DNA from: CAYTCZ01 sp964436315
GTDB lineage: Bacteria > Actinomycetota > Thermoleophilia > Gaiellales > Gaiellaceae
Reading direction: 5' to 3'
Length of the DNA: 5,385 bases
NCBI GenBank assembly: GCA_964436315.1
Contig: CAYTCZ010000204.1
Coordinates: 1 to 5,385, forward strand
Shown: piece after piece, positions 1-5,385 of the stretch
How the letters are laid out: each line of letters opens with the position of its first letter
Numbering within the stretch: the first letter of the stretch is position 1
Position numbers and translations under genes: made by a program
The notes under the pieces: generated by a model
Databases searched by the model: none
Told to the model about the DNA's origin: nothing
The model's input: only the letters and a program-made list of their open reading frames with translations

Positions 1-523
1 TCTTCTTCTTCTTGCCCTGTCCGAGCTCGTAGAGGAACACGACCTCATACGCGGTCGCCCCGGCCACCGGCGTCCAGCGAACCAAACCGGGGTAGGGATT
101 CGTTCCCGTCGAGAGGCTTTTCGGGGCGCCGTTGGCTCGCATGTTGAAGCCCCACGGATTGCTCCAGGGGCCAGTCTCCCCGCTGACGACCGCGCGGACA
201 CGGGCGAACATCGAATACTTGGCGCCGGAGATCCACGGCAGCGTCATCGGAACCGTCGTCAGCGGGCCTTTGACCTTCAGGTCCTCATAGACGATCGAGT
301 TCTCGTTGAAGCGCTTGCCGGTTGCGATCTGGAGCTCGTACCGTTCGGCGCCAACGACGTGGTTCCAAGCGAAACCGGGAGTTCTCGAGTAGGTTCGCGT
401 GGGCTTCTGCGGCTCCTTGGCCTTCAGCTGGAAGGCGTGCAGGTTTGCCGGCGCGTTGACTGCGTACGCAGCAGGCGCAAGCACGAGTGCCGCAAAGGCC
501 ACAGCAAAGAAACGGAAGGCCAT
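1..523 (-). CDS. Secreted protein with fibronectin III-like repeats (partial)
   Basis: The reading frame opens at the ATG at 523-521 and is still open at the left edge, giving 174 complete residues and no stop. The N-terminus is a clear signal peptide: Met-Ala-Phe-Arg, a hydrophobic core of Phe/Ala/Val/Leu, then a likely signal peptidase site after ALAPAAYA-like residues 15-22, so export is expected. The mature part shows two similar blocks typical of fibronectin type III-like beta sandwiches: 'FAWNHVVGAERYELQIA' at about 50-66 and 'VRWTPVAGATAYEVVF' at about 149-164, each a W...V.GA..YE pattern. The visible part ends in a lysine run encoded by the TCT/CTT repeat at 1-13. No Shine-Dalgarno sequence or in-frame alternative start lies just upstream, so the start rests on the signal peptide. 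It lies 101 bases downstream of the oxidase operon, behind two strong hairpins, and is probably a separate unit. The exact role is unknown; surface binding or adhesion would be a guess. Confidence 0.8.
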   Translation of the reverse strand, partial: MAFRFFAVAFAALVLAPAAYAVNAPANLHAFQLKAKEPQKPTRTYSRTPGFAWNHVVGAERYELQIATGKRFNENSIVYEDLKVKGPLTTVPMTLPWISGAKYSMFARVRAVVSGETGPWSNPWGFNMRANGAPKSLSTGTNPYPGLVRWTPVAGATAYEVVFLYELGQGKKKK

Positions 524-552
524 GCAGAGAGGTTTTTCGGCAACCCGGCCCC

Positions 553-586
553 CTCCACGCTCCCTCGTTCGAGTGAGAGCGTGGAG
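553..586 (-). terminator. Strong 10-bp hairpin, possible terminator (second of two)
   Basis: CTCCACGCTC (553-562) is the perfect reverse complement of GAGCGTGGAG (577-586), with a 14-base loop. The loop itself contains CTCG TT CGAG (564-573), so a longer stem with an internal bulge can form. It directly abuts the hairpin at 587-612. There is no T tract after the stem on either strand, so a canonical rho-independent terminator is not shown. It could instead be a mRNA 3' stabiliser or a processing site. Confidence 0.5.
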
Positions 587-612
587 TTCGGCGATCTCAG
601 TGGATCGCCGAA
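587..612 (-). terminator. Strong 10-bp hairpin just after the cox operon
   Basis: TTCGGCGATC (587-596) and GATCGCCGAA (603-612) form a perfect 10-bp inverted repeat with a 6-base loop. On the minus strand it starts 12 bases after the stop codon of the 38-residue gene, the expected place for the end of the oxidase operon transcript. It lacks a following U tract. Together with the adjoining hairpin it fills most of the 101-base gap between the two genes. Confidence 0.55.
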
Positions 613-624
613 GGGCCTTGTCGC

Positions 625-741
625 CTAATCGACCGCGTTGAAGATGACCGCCGCCACGATCGTCAAGACCGCGATCACGGCGGCGAGGATGAAGAGCGCG
701 AAGCCGAGGATGAGGTTCTTGCGGGTGACTTCAGGGTCCAT
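625..741 (-). CDS. 38-residue single-span membrane protein in cox operon
   Basis: ATG at 741-739 and TAG at 627-625 encode 38 residues. A short charged N-terminus, MDPEVTRKN, is followed by one hydrophobic helix of about 25 residues (Leu10 to Phe34, rich in Leu/Ile/Val/Ala) and a short tail ending NAVD. The positive residues Arg7 and Lys8 before the helix predict an N-in, C-out orientation. The gene starts only 9 bases after the ctaB stop and is on the same strand, so it should share the operon transcript; no good Shine-Dalgarno sequence is seen. Very small single-helix subunits are known in heme-copper oxidases, for example the roughly 34-residue subunit IIa of Thermus ba3 oxidase, so an accessory oxidase subunit or assembly factor is a reasonable inference. 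I do not recognise a named family. The clean start, stop, helix and position between ctaB and the hairpins support a real gene, but length alone cannot prove it. Confidence 0.62.
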   Translation of the reverse strand: MDPEVTRKNLILGFALFILAAVIAVLTIVAAVIFNAVD

Positions 742-750
742 CAGAGACCA

Positions 751-1998
751 CTAGATCACGAGGGGGTCAACGGCCATAAAGACGAACAGGAGCGCCAGGT
801 AGGCGAGCGAGTAGCTGAACAACCGCTTGGCATGGAGGGCGTCTGTGTGTCGTCGCAGCGCGATCGCGAGACCGACGAAGGCGGCTCCGAGGAGGAGCGC
901 CGAGACGAGATACACGACTCCGAGGGTTTGCCAGGCGACCGGAAGGAGCGAGACGAGGACGAGCGCAACCGAGTAGCGGACGATCGCGCGCGTCGTCTGG
1001 TCTTCTCCACGCACAACAGGCAGCAGCGGGACGCGAGCGCTCGCATAGTCGCGCTTGATCAGCAGCGCGAGCGCACAGAAGTGCGGCGGCGTCCAGACGA
1101 ACACGATCAGGAAGAGGAAGAGCGCCGGCAAGGTGAGGTTGCCCGTCGCAGCGGCCCAGCCCACGAGCGGTGGAATCGCCCCCGCGGCGCCGCCGATGAC
1201 GATGTTCTGCGGGGTCGATCGTTTCAGCCACTGCGTGTAGACGACGACGTAGAACAGCCCGCCGAAGAGCGCGAGAAGCGCGGCGAGCACGTTGACGAAG
1301 CTCGTGAGAACGACGAACGAGACGGCCGAGAGCGCGAGCCCGAACTCGAGCGCCCGCTCGGGGGCGATCCGTCCGGTGGCGACCGGCCGCTTGTCCGTCC
1401 GCTTCATGTGGATGTCGATGTCGCGATCGAGCACGTGATTCAGTGCCGAGGCGCCGCCCGTTGCGAACGCCAGGCCGATCATGGTCGAGAGGAAGAGCCC
1501 GAGGCCGGGGAGGCCCTGCGCCCCAACGACCATTCCTCCCGCTGCGGTGAGCAGGAGGAGCACCATGATCCGCGGTTTGGTCAGCGTGACGTAGTCGCGT
1601 GGGCTTCCGGCCGGAGCGCGGCCGGGCAGCCGCACGATCAAAGCTGCCGCAACTGCCGTCGCCGCAAGCGCTGCCGCTCCGAACGCGATGTGGAGAGCCT
1701 CGGCCCACGCCTGATCGGTAAGCGCGATCAGCCCGCCGAGCGCGACCTGAATGAGGAAGAGCGACAGCGCGATGAGCGTGCTCCAAACCAGTTCCGGTCG
1801 GTCGCGGTGGCCGAGAAAGACGGCGAGCGTCGTACCGATCAGAAACGCCAGCGCGACGAGCGCCGCACTGTTGTGCGAGAGGCCGGCCCATTCGCCTGTC
1901 ACCACCACGAGCGCGACGGCGACGACGCTGCCAAGCGCGGTCAGCCGAAGCCAGGGGCCGGGCCCGGGAGTGACTTCGGAGTGCGGCTCAGCGGTCAT
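751..1998 (-). CDS. ctaB: Heme O synthase (protoheme IX farnesyltransferase) with N-terminal half-CtaA-like domain
   Basis: This integral membrane prenyltransferase transfers a farnesyl group to heme b, making heme O, the precursor of the heme A used by the neighbouring oxidase. Residues from about 134 to 415 are a full UbiA/CtaB domain. The first Asp motif is N187-xxx-D191-xxx-D195 followed by KRTDKRP, then YTQWLKRSTPQN (254-265), WTPPHF (302-307) and the second motif DYASARVPLLPV (317-328). Family members usually have an aromatic residue after PPHF; here it is Cys308. The protein has 415 residues against roughly 280-310 for a plain CtaB. The extra 130 or so residues carry four predicted helices (about 18-38, 44-62, 70-92, 101-123). 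They resemble one half of heme A synthase CtaA: 'LSHNSA' with His42, 'FLIQVALGGL' at 81-90 and 'ALHIAFG' with His103 match heme-ligand regions of that family. The ATG overlaps the coxA stop (ATGA), implying coupled translation; no strong ribosome site is visible. Function of the heme O synthase domain is secure; that of the extension is inferred. Confidence 0.95.
   Translation of the reverse strand: MTAEPHSEVTPGPGPWLRLTALGSVVAVALVVVTGEWAGLSHNSAALVALAFLIGTTLAVFLGHRDRPELVWSTLIALSLFLIQVALGGLIALTDQAWAEALHIAFGAAALAATAVAAALIVRLPGRAPAGSPRDYVTLTKPRIMVLLLLTAAGGMVVGAQGLPGLGLFLSTMIGLAFATGGASALNHVLDRDIDIHMKRTDKRPVATGRIAPERALEFGLALSAVSFVVLTSFVNVLAALLALFGGLFYVVVYTQWLKRSTPQNIVIGGAAGAIPPLVGWAAATGNLTLPALFLFLIVFVWTPPHFCALALLIKRDYASARVPLLPVVRGEDQTTRAIVRYSVALVLVSLLPVAWQTLGVVYLVSALLLGAAFVGLAIALRRHTDALHAKRLFSYSLAYLALLFVFMAVDPLVI
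1624..1998 (-). other. Half-CtaA-like four-helix domain at N-terminus of CtaB
   Basis: Residues 1-125 of the ctaB product precede the prenyltransferase domain. Four hydrophobic helices are visible. The pattern His42 (SHNSA) at the start of helix 2, Q84-V-A-L-G-G in helix 3 and His103 (ALHIAFG) at the start of helix 4 mirrors a single half of CtaA, in which each half is a four-helix bundle with two heme-ligating histidines. The paired cysteines found in the extracytoplasmic loop of many CtaA proteins are absent. Assignment is by motif memory, not alignment. Confidence 0.6.
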
Positions 1999-3629
1999 CG
2001 TTGATCTCGGAGCCGAAGGCGCAGGTCGCGAAGTGGACGATGGCTGGTCACGTATGGAACTTTCTCAAAGTTGTGCGGCGCCGGGGGCGAGTCCGCGTAC
2101 CACTCGAGGGTATCTGCCTTCCACGGATCAGGCCCAACTCTCGGGCCCGTGCGCCAGGCGCGAACCATATTGATCAAGAAGAGCAGGATTGCGATCCCCA
2201 TGACCCATGCGCCAATCGTCGAGAGAAGGTTATAAACCTCGAACAGCCCCTCGCGCTCATAGGTGAAGATCCGTCGTGGCATGCCGAGGAGCCCGGCCAT
2301 GTGCTGCGGAATGAACGTGAGGTTGAAGCCGATGAAGAGCAGCCAGAAGGTGGTCTTGCCGAGCGCCTCGTTGTACATGCGACCGGTCATCTTCGGGAAC
2401 CAGTAGTAAATGCCGGCGAGGATTCCAAACACCATGCCGCCGAACAACGTGTAGTGGAAGTGCGCGACGACGTAGTAGGAGTCGTGGACCTGGAGATCGA
2501 TTGGCCAGTTCCCCAGGAAAATCCCCGATAAGCCGCCCATAAGGAACAGCGTTATGAAGCCGATCGCGAACAGCATCGGCGTTGGGAAGCTGAGGTTTCC
2601 GCGCCATAAGGTCGCGACCCAGTTGATGATCTTCACCCCGGTGGGCACGGCGACGAAGAACGTCGCGATCATGAAGTAGCTGTTCGCACTCGACGAGAGC
2701 CCGACGGTGAACATGTGGTGGGCCCACACGATCATCGAAATGAAGGCGATCGCGAGGCTCGAGAAAGCCACCGCCTTGTAGCCGAATATCGGCTTCCGCG
2801 AGAACACGGGAATCACCTCCGAGATGATCCCGAACACGGGCAAGATCAGGATGTAGACCTCCGGGTGTCCGAAGAACCAGAAGAAGTGCTGCCAGAGCAC
2901 AGCGCTGCCGCCATCGTCCGGCAGGAAGAAGCTCGTTCCCGCCTGTCTGTCGAGGATGAGGAGAAGCAGCGCTGCGGCAATGACCGGAATCGTCAGGACG
3001 ATCAGAATCGAGAACGAGAGGATCGCCCAGCAGAAGAGCGGCATTCGCGTCATGGTCATCCCGGGCGTCCGCATGTTCAAAATCGTCACGATGAAGTTGA
3101 TACCGCCGAGCAGCGACGAGACGCCAATCAGGTGGAGAGCCAAGATCCATAGGTCTTGGCCGACGCCCGGCGTGTATTCCTCGGTGGCCGAAAGCGGTGC
3201 GTAGGCGGTCCAGCCGCTGCGCGCTGCGCCCCCTTCGGCACCGAAGCTCACCATGAGCGTGAATGCGCCGAGCAGGTAGATCCAGAGGGTAAACGCGTTG
3301 AGCCGGGGAAACGCCATGTCCTGGGCGCCGATCTGAAGCGGCACGACGTAGTTCGCGACGCCGGCGAGCAACGGCATGGCGAAGAGGAAGACCATGACCG
3401 TCCCGTGCATCGTGAACAGCGAGTTGTAGGAATCGCCGGTCACGATGTCCTGATTGGCTTGTGCGAGCTGAAGTCTGAGAGCCAGTGCCATCGCGCCGCC
3501 GCCGAAGAACCAGATGAACGAGGACGCGATGTAGAGAATCCCGATGCGCTTGTGGTCGATGGTCGTCAGCCAGCTGAGGAAGCGACCTTCCTGCCACCTT
3601 GGGGCGACCGATTCAGCGCGAGTGGCCAT
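1995..3629 (-). CDS. coxA: Cytochrome c oxidase subunit I, A1-type
   Basis: This is the catalytic core of the terminal oxidase, reducing O2 to water at the heme a3-CuB centre and pumping protons across the cytoplasmic membrane. It has 544 residues, normal for subunit I without a subunit III fusion, with about 12 membrane helices. Low-spin heme ligands are His75 (MHGT) and His392, and the a3 ligand is His390 (VVAHFHYTL). CuB ligands are His255 (GHPEVY), His304 and His305 (WAHHM), with the cross-linking Tyr259. The D-channel Asp104 (GAQDMAFPRLN) and gating Glu257 are present, as are K-channel Thr330 and Lys333 (PTGVK), which together define the A1 class. Heme propionate arginines 452-453 (MPRR) and the His382-Asp383 pair near the Mg site are kept. 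The ATG overlaps the coxB stop by one base (TAATG), and a GGTGGG stretch lies just before it. The C-terminus overlaps ctaB by four bases. No key residue is missing. Confidence 0.98.
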   Translation of the reverse strand: MATRAESVAPRWQEGRFLSWLTTIDHKRIGILYIASSFIWFFGGGAMALALRLQLAQANQDIVTGDSYNSLFTMHGTVMVFLFAMPLLAGVANYVVPLQIGAQDMAFPRLNAFTLWIYLLGAFTLMVSFGAEGGAARSGWTAYAPLSATEEYTPGVGQDLWILALHLIGVSSLLGGINFIVTILNMRTPGMTMTRMPLFCWAILSFSILIVLTIPVIAAALLLLILDRQAGTSFFLPDDGGSAVLWQHFFWFFGHPEVYILILPVFGIISEVIPVFSRKPIFGYKAVAFSSLAIAFISMIVWAHHMFTVGLSSSANSYFMIATFFVAVPTGVKIINWVATLWRGNLSFPTPMLFAIGFITLFLMGGLSGIFLGNWPIDLQVHDSYYVVAHFHYTLFGGMVFGILAGIYYWFPKMTGRMYNEALGKTTFWLLFIGFNLTFIPQHMAGLLGMPRRIFTYEREGLFEVYNLLSTIGAWVMGIAILLFLINMVRAWRTGPRVGPDPWKADTLEWYADSPPAPHNFEKVPYVTSHRPLRDLRLRLRDQR

Positions 3630-4684
3630 TACCCACCGTCGCCACCCTGCGGTTGAGGCTCGAGCGCCTGGAGATAGCCGAGCACTGCGTCGATCTGACG
3701 GTCGGACCAGCCTCTGCCGACCGCCGGCATGAACGTGTCGAATTGGCCGGAGTTTCGACCGTTCACGAGGATTTCGACGAGCGCGTTTCGATCGGTGGCG
3801 TTCGAGTTACCGGCGAGGGGTGGTCCAAGGTCGCCCTCGCCCGCAAGCCCGTGGCACGACGAGCAAGCGCCGATGTACGTTTGCTCGCCGAGGTTCGACG
3901 TTCCCGCGGCCTGGCGTTCCTCTTCCTCGACGAGCCAGGCATCGAACTCGGCCTGCGGAATCACCTCGACGGTCGTCCTCATCAAGGCGTGGAAGAGGCC
4001 ACAGAACTCCGCGCACTGCCCGACGTACGTGCCTTCGGCGTCGGGCTTGAAGTCCAACCTGTTCACCTCGCCGGGGATCGCGTCGCGTTTGCCCGCGAGT
4101 TCGGGCACCCACCAGCTATGCACGACATCCGGCGAGGTGAGGTGGAGGCTCGCTGTCTGTCCGACCGGTAGCCGCAGGTCGTTCACGACGATCACGCCGT
4201 TCGGGTACGTGTAGTTCCAGTAGTACTGGTAGCCGTCGACGGCCACCTCGGTTACTGGCTCATCGGGCTCCGGGCTTGCCTCGACGCTCGGGACTTTGAC
4301 GAGAGTCACGGCGATGATCCCGATGAGGATCAGTATCGGAGCCCCGATCCAGATCATCTCGAGACGGGTGTTCCCATGAATCTGCGGGCCTTCGACGTCG
4401 TCCGGGATGCCTCGCCGGCGCCTGAATCGGAAGATGAAGAGCAGAAGAGCACCTTCGACGATGAGGAAGATCACGCCGGTGATCACGAGCAGGATGATGT
4501 AGAGGTCGTTGATCGACTCGGCCGTCTCGCTCGCGGGCTCGCGCGGCGTGAAGCCGGCGTTGTCTCCTCCCAGAGCGACGGGGGCAACCGCGAGCGCGAT
4601 GCTCGCGAGCGCAGTGATCAGAGCGGCACTCCTCAACCCCATCCGGCGCCGGGATTCTATTGGTGTCGGCCGCGTGCAAGCCAC
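3629..4684 (-). CDS. coxB: Cytochrome c oxidase subunit II with C-terminal cytochrome c domain (caa3-type)
   Basis: Subunit II accepts electrons on its extracytoplasmic side and passes them through CuA to subunit I. Numbering here is from the GTG at 4684 (351 residues). A hydrophobic signal or leader segment lies at about 16-38, then two membrane helices at about 61-87 and 108-130. The cupredoxin domain carries the full CuA set: His189 (VHSWWVP), then Cys224, Glu226, Cys228, His232 and Met235 in CAEFCGLFHALM. After a Glu-rich linker (252-258) comes a class I cytochrome c domain (about 263-343) with heme motif CSSCH (274-278) and the likely axial Met319 (FMPAVG). This fusion marks a caa3-type enzyme, where the tethered cytochrome delivers electrons to CuA. 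The start is uncertain: ATG at 4642 (Met15, giving 337 residues) yields a compact signal peptide, MGLRSAALIT and onward, and sits just after a TAGAAT box. I favour it over the GTG, as neither has a Shine-Dalgarno sequence. It is the first gene of the operon. Confidence 0.97.
   Translation of the reverse strand: MACTRPTPIESRRRMGLRSAALITALASIALAVAPVALGGDNAGFTPREPASETAESINDLYIILLVITGVIFLIVEGALLLFIFRFRRRRGIPDDVEGPQIHGNTRLEMIWIGAPILILIGIIAVTLVKVPSVEASPEPDEPVTEVAVDGYQYYWNYTYPNGVIVVNDLRLPVGQTASLHLTSPDVVHSWWVPELAGKRDAIPGEVNRLDFKPDAEGTYVGQCAEFCGLFHALMRTTVEVIPQAEFDAWLVEEEERQAAGTSNLGEQTYIGACSSCHGLAGEGDLGPPLAGNSNATDRNALVEILVNGRNSGQFDTFMPAVGRGWSDRQIDAVLGYLQALEPQPQGGDGG
3656..3898 (-). other. Cytochrome c domain within coxB
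   Basis: This segment encodes residues 263-343 of subunit II. Covalent heme attachment is shown by CSSCH at 274-278 and the distal ligand is probably Met319 in the FMPAVG stretch. The spacing of about 41 residues between the heme motif and the methionine, and the terminal helix 'DRQIDAVLGYLQAL', are those of a small class I cytochrome c. It distinguishes this oxidase from aa3 enzymes that rely on a separate cytochrome c. Confidence 0.9.
4654..4679 (-). promoter_or_regulatory. Candidate promoter for the cox operon
   Basis: On the minus strand TAGAAT (4659-4654) fits the actinobacterial -10 pattern TANNNT and lies 11 bases before the ATG at 4642. A TTGCAC (4679-4674) resembles a -35 box, but the spacer is only 14 bases, shorter than usual. 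If the -10 is real, transcription would begin only a few bases before the ATG, giving an almost leaderless mRNA and excluding the upstream GTG start. No operator is recognised. Confidence 0.35.
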
Positions 4685-4749
4685 ATTGAGGCGAAGCGCG
4701 CGAGCTGTGTCTGAAGGGCTTGCGCCGCGGCCGCGGGCCCGGCGGGAAA

Positions 4750-4755
4750 TAGTCT
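4750..4755 (+). promoter_or_regulatory. Candidate -10 box for leaderless 97-residue gene
   Basis: TAGTCT matches TANNNT and ends six bases before the GTG at 4762, so the first transcribed base could be the start codon itself. The same TAG is an in-frame stop for the downstream gene, which rules out any longer N-terminus. No Shine-Dalgarno sequence fits in the remaining bases. A small inverted repeat, GGAAA (4745-4749) with TTTCC (4755-4759), overlaps the box and could bind a regulator. Confidence 0.35.
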
Positions 4756-4761
4756 TTCCGT

Positions 4762-5055
4762 GTGGCGAACGTCTGGACCGTAGAGCTACCCGCGAAGGTC
4801 GAGGAGCCGTTCGAGGTCTACGTGAACGGCGTCCAGCAGAAGCGCGGCGAGGACTACGAGGTGTACGGCCGGACGCTCGCGTTCTCGAACCCGCTCGCGC
4901 AGGAGGGGCGGCTAGGAACTATGCGCTGGCTGAGCATCTTCCTCGGGATCGCCGGGACGTACCGAAAGCACGACTCTGTCGACGTCGTCTACCGCGTTGA
5001 CGGGAAACGGACCGTCGCAACCGGCTTGGACGTGATTCCGCCGGACGATTTCTAG
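4762..5055 (+). CDS. Conserved-looking hypothetical protein, 97 residues
   Basis: GTG at 4762 to TAG at 5053-5055 gives 97 residues. The in-frame TAG at 4750-4752 leaves this GTG as the only start before an internal Met54. I do not recognise a named family. There is no signal peptide or clear membrane helix; the protein is acidic and mixed in composition, so cytoplasmic location is likely. The segment 'FEVYVNGVQQ' (17-26), followed by 'EDYEVYGRTLAF' (30-41) and later 'DSVDVVYRVDGKR' (71-83), has the alternating pattern and NGV...DY...G...F...V.V.Y order of small beta-sandwich domains. A similar order occurs in phage tail or neck and surface-repeat proteins. That is a weak resemblance and not a function. 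It is divergent from coxB with a short shared promoter region, so co-regulation with the oxidase is possible but unproven. Codon use, strongly G/C at third positions, matches its neighbours and supports a real gene. Confidence 0.75.
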   Translation: MANVWTVELPAKVEEPFEVYVNGVQQKRGEDYEVYGRTLAFSNPLAQEGRLGTMRWLSIFLGIAGTYRKHDSVDVVYRVDGKRTVATGLDVIPPDDF

Positions 5056-5096
5056 CGCCCGCCCACAACGCCAGGCCTTAACACCCAGTGGCGACG

Positions 5097-5235
5097 CTCG
5101 GCCGCAAACGTCCGGCAGCGATCGTCCGGCCGCAAAGACGACACCGGCGAGTCGGCCCTAAACGCCTGGCTGCATACGTCCGGCGGCGATCGTCTGGCCG
5201 CAAACGCCCTGGCCACGAACGTGCGGCAGTCGAAG
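5097..5235. repeat. Degenerate tandem array of about 14-bp units
   Basis: Units start at 5097, 5111, 5125, 5151, 5165, 5179, 5193, 5207 and 5222, nearly all 14 bases long (one 15, one 16). The consensus is about TCCGGCCGCAAACG, with a second type TCCGGCAGCGATCG at 5111 and 5179. A 10-base irregular insert lies at 5141-5150. The run starting at 5165 repeats the order of the run starting at 5097 with a 68-base offset, pointing to a higher-order duplication. An isolated unit, TCCGGCATTCGAAG, lies at 5257-5270. As 14 is not a multiple of three, the array is not a protein repeat. Confidence 0.75.
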
Positions 5236-5339
5236 CCGCAATCGAGGCCGTAATTGTCCGGCATTCGAAGCGGCACGCGAGGCGATTGAGCGGATTTCGA
5301 CTCCTGCCACAGTTCGGCACGGAGGCGACACTCTTCGGA

Positions 5340-5356
5340 CCGCACAATCGGTGCGG
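5340..5356. repeat. Small hairpin near right edge
   Basis: CCGCAC (5340-5345) pairs perfectly with GTGCGG (5351-5356) around a 5-base loop. On the plus strand it is followed by a G-rich stretch with only three T residues, so a terminator reading is weak. GGGTGG (5355-5360) could alternatively pair with CCACCC at the very end (5380-5385). Confidence 0.35.
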
Positions 5357-5385
5357 GTGGTGGGTTTGAGCCTCTTCCCCCACCC

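Larger units (their letters stand above)
5056..5385. other. Intergenic region without a convincing gene
   Basis: This 330-base stretch runs from the stop of the 97-residue gene to the right edge. It contains the 14-bp array, an outlying repeat unit and one small hairpin. Open frames exist on both strands, but they follow the repeat and lack domains or a credible start. The stretch before the array (5056-5096) shows nothing recognisable. The next gene must lie beyond the window. Confidence 0.65.

Noticed and set aside
832..2004. Long plus-strand open frame of 390 codons opposite ctaB
   Set aside because: It is the antisense shadow of a GC-rich membrane protein gene. The translation is almost all Arg/Glu/Asp/Gln with no domain, while the opposite strand has every CtaB motif.
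2001..3152. Plus-strand open frames opposite coxA
   Set aside because: Their composition is charged and low-complexity, typical of antisense reading of hydrophobic codons. CoxA is unequivocal on the minus strand.
4643..4684. GTG at 4684 as the true coxB start
   Set aside because: It is not excluded, but the ATG at 4642 gives a more standard signal peptide, and the TAGAAT box would place the transcript start after the GTG. Only the feature boundary keeps the longer frame.
5097..5270. CRISPR array
   Set aside because: Units are about 14 bases, degenerate and directly adjacent. There are no conserved 24-40 base repeats with unique spacers, and no cas genes.
5052..5383. Open frames on both strands across the right-hand intergenic region
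   Set aside because: Their translations are Arg/Ala-rich products of the 14-bp repeats, mutually overlapping, with no plausible start context or domain.
5351..5385. Possible 3' half of a tRNA at the right edge
   Set aside because: GGGTTTGAGCC looks a little like a T arm, but no proper 5-bp T stem with a 7-base loop can be formed and no anticodon arm fits upstream.

Overview
The window is GC-rich DNA, densely packed with genes, from what is most likely an actinobacterium. The heme-copper oxidase content, GTG starts, absent Shine-Dalgarno sequences and gene style would fit the class Thermoleophilia (Gaiellales/Solirubrobacterales-like). That placement is inference, because no rRNA or other marker gene is present.

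The core is a leftward (minus-strand) aerobic respiration operon. In transcription order it holds coxB (CuA subunit II fused to a C-terminal cytochrome c domain, so caa3-type), coxA (subunit I, A1-type with complete heme, CuB and proton-channel residues), a heme O synthase ctaB, and a 38-residue single-span membrane protein. The first three genes overlap (TAATG, then ATGA), so translation is probably coupled. CtaB carries an unusual N-terminal extension that resembles one four-helix half of the heme A synthase CtaA. The operon thus encodes the two catalytic oxidase subunits and the enzyme that starts making their heme. Subunit III (coxC) and a full-length CtaA are not in the window.

Downstream of the operon (553-612) two back-to-back perfect 10-bp hairpins separate it from a second minus-strand gene. 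That gene encodes a secreted protein with fibronectin-III-like repeats and runs off the left edge.

To the right of coxB, a 97-residue protein of unknown function is encoded divergently on the plus strand. The 120-base gap between the two likely starts has TANNNT -10-like boxes very close to both start codons and no Shine-Dalgarno sequence, which suggests leaderless or nearly leaderless transcripts in both directions.

The last 330 bases (5056-5385) hold no convincing gene. They contain a degenerate tandem array of about 14-bp units (5097-5235, with an outlying copy at 5257-5270) and a small hairpin near the right edge. No CRISPR, mobile element, tRNA or rRNA is visible.
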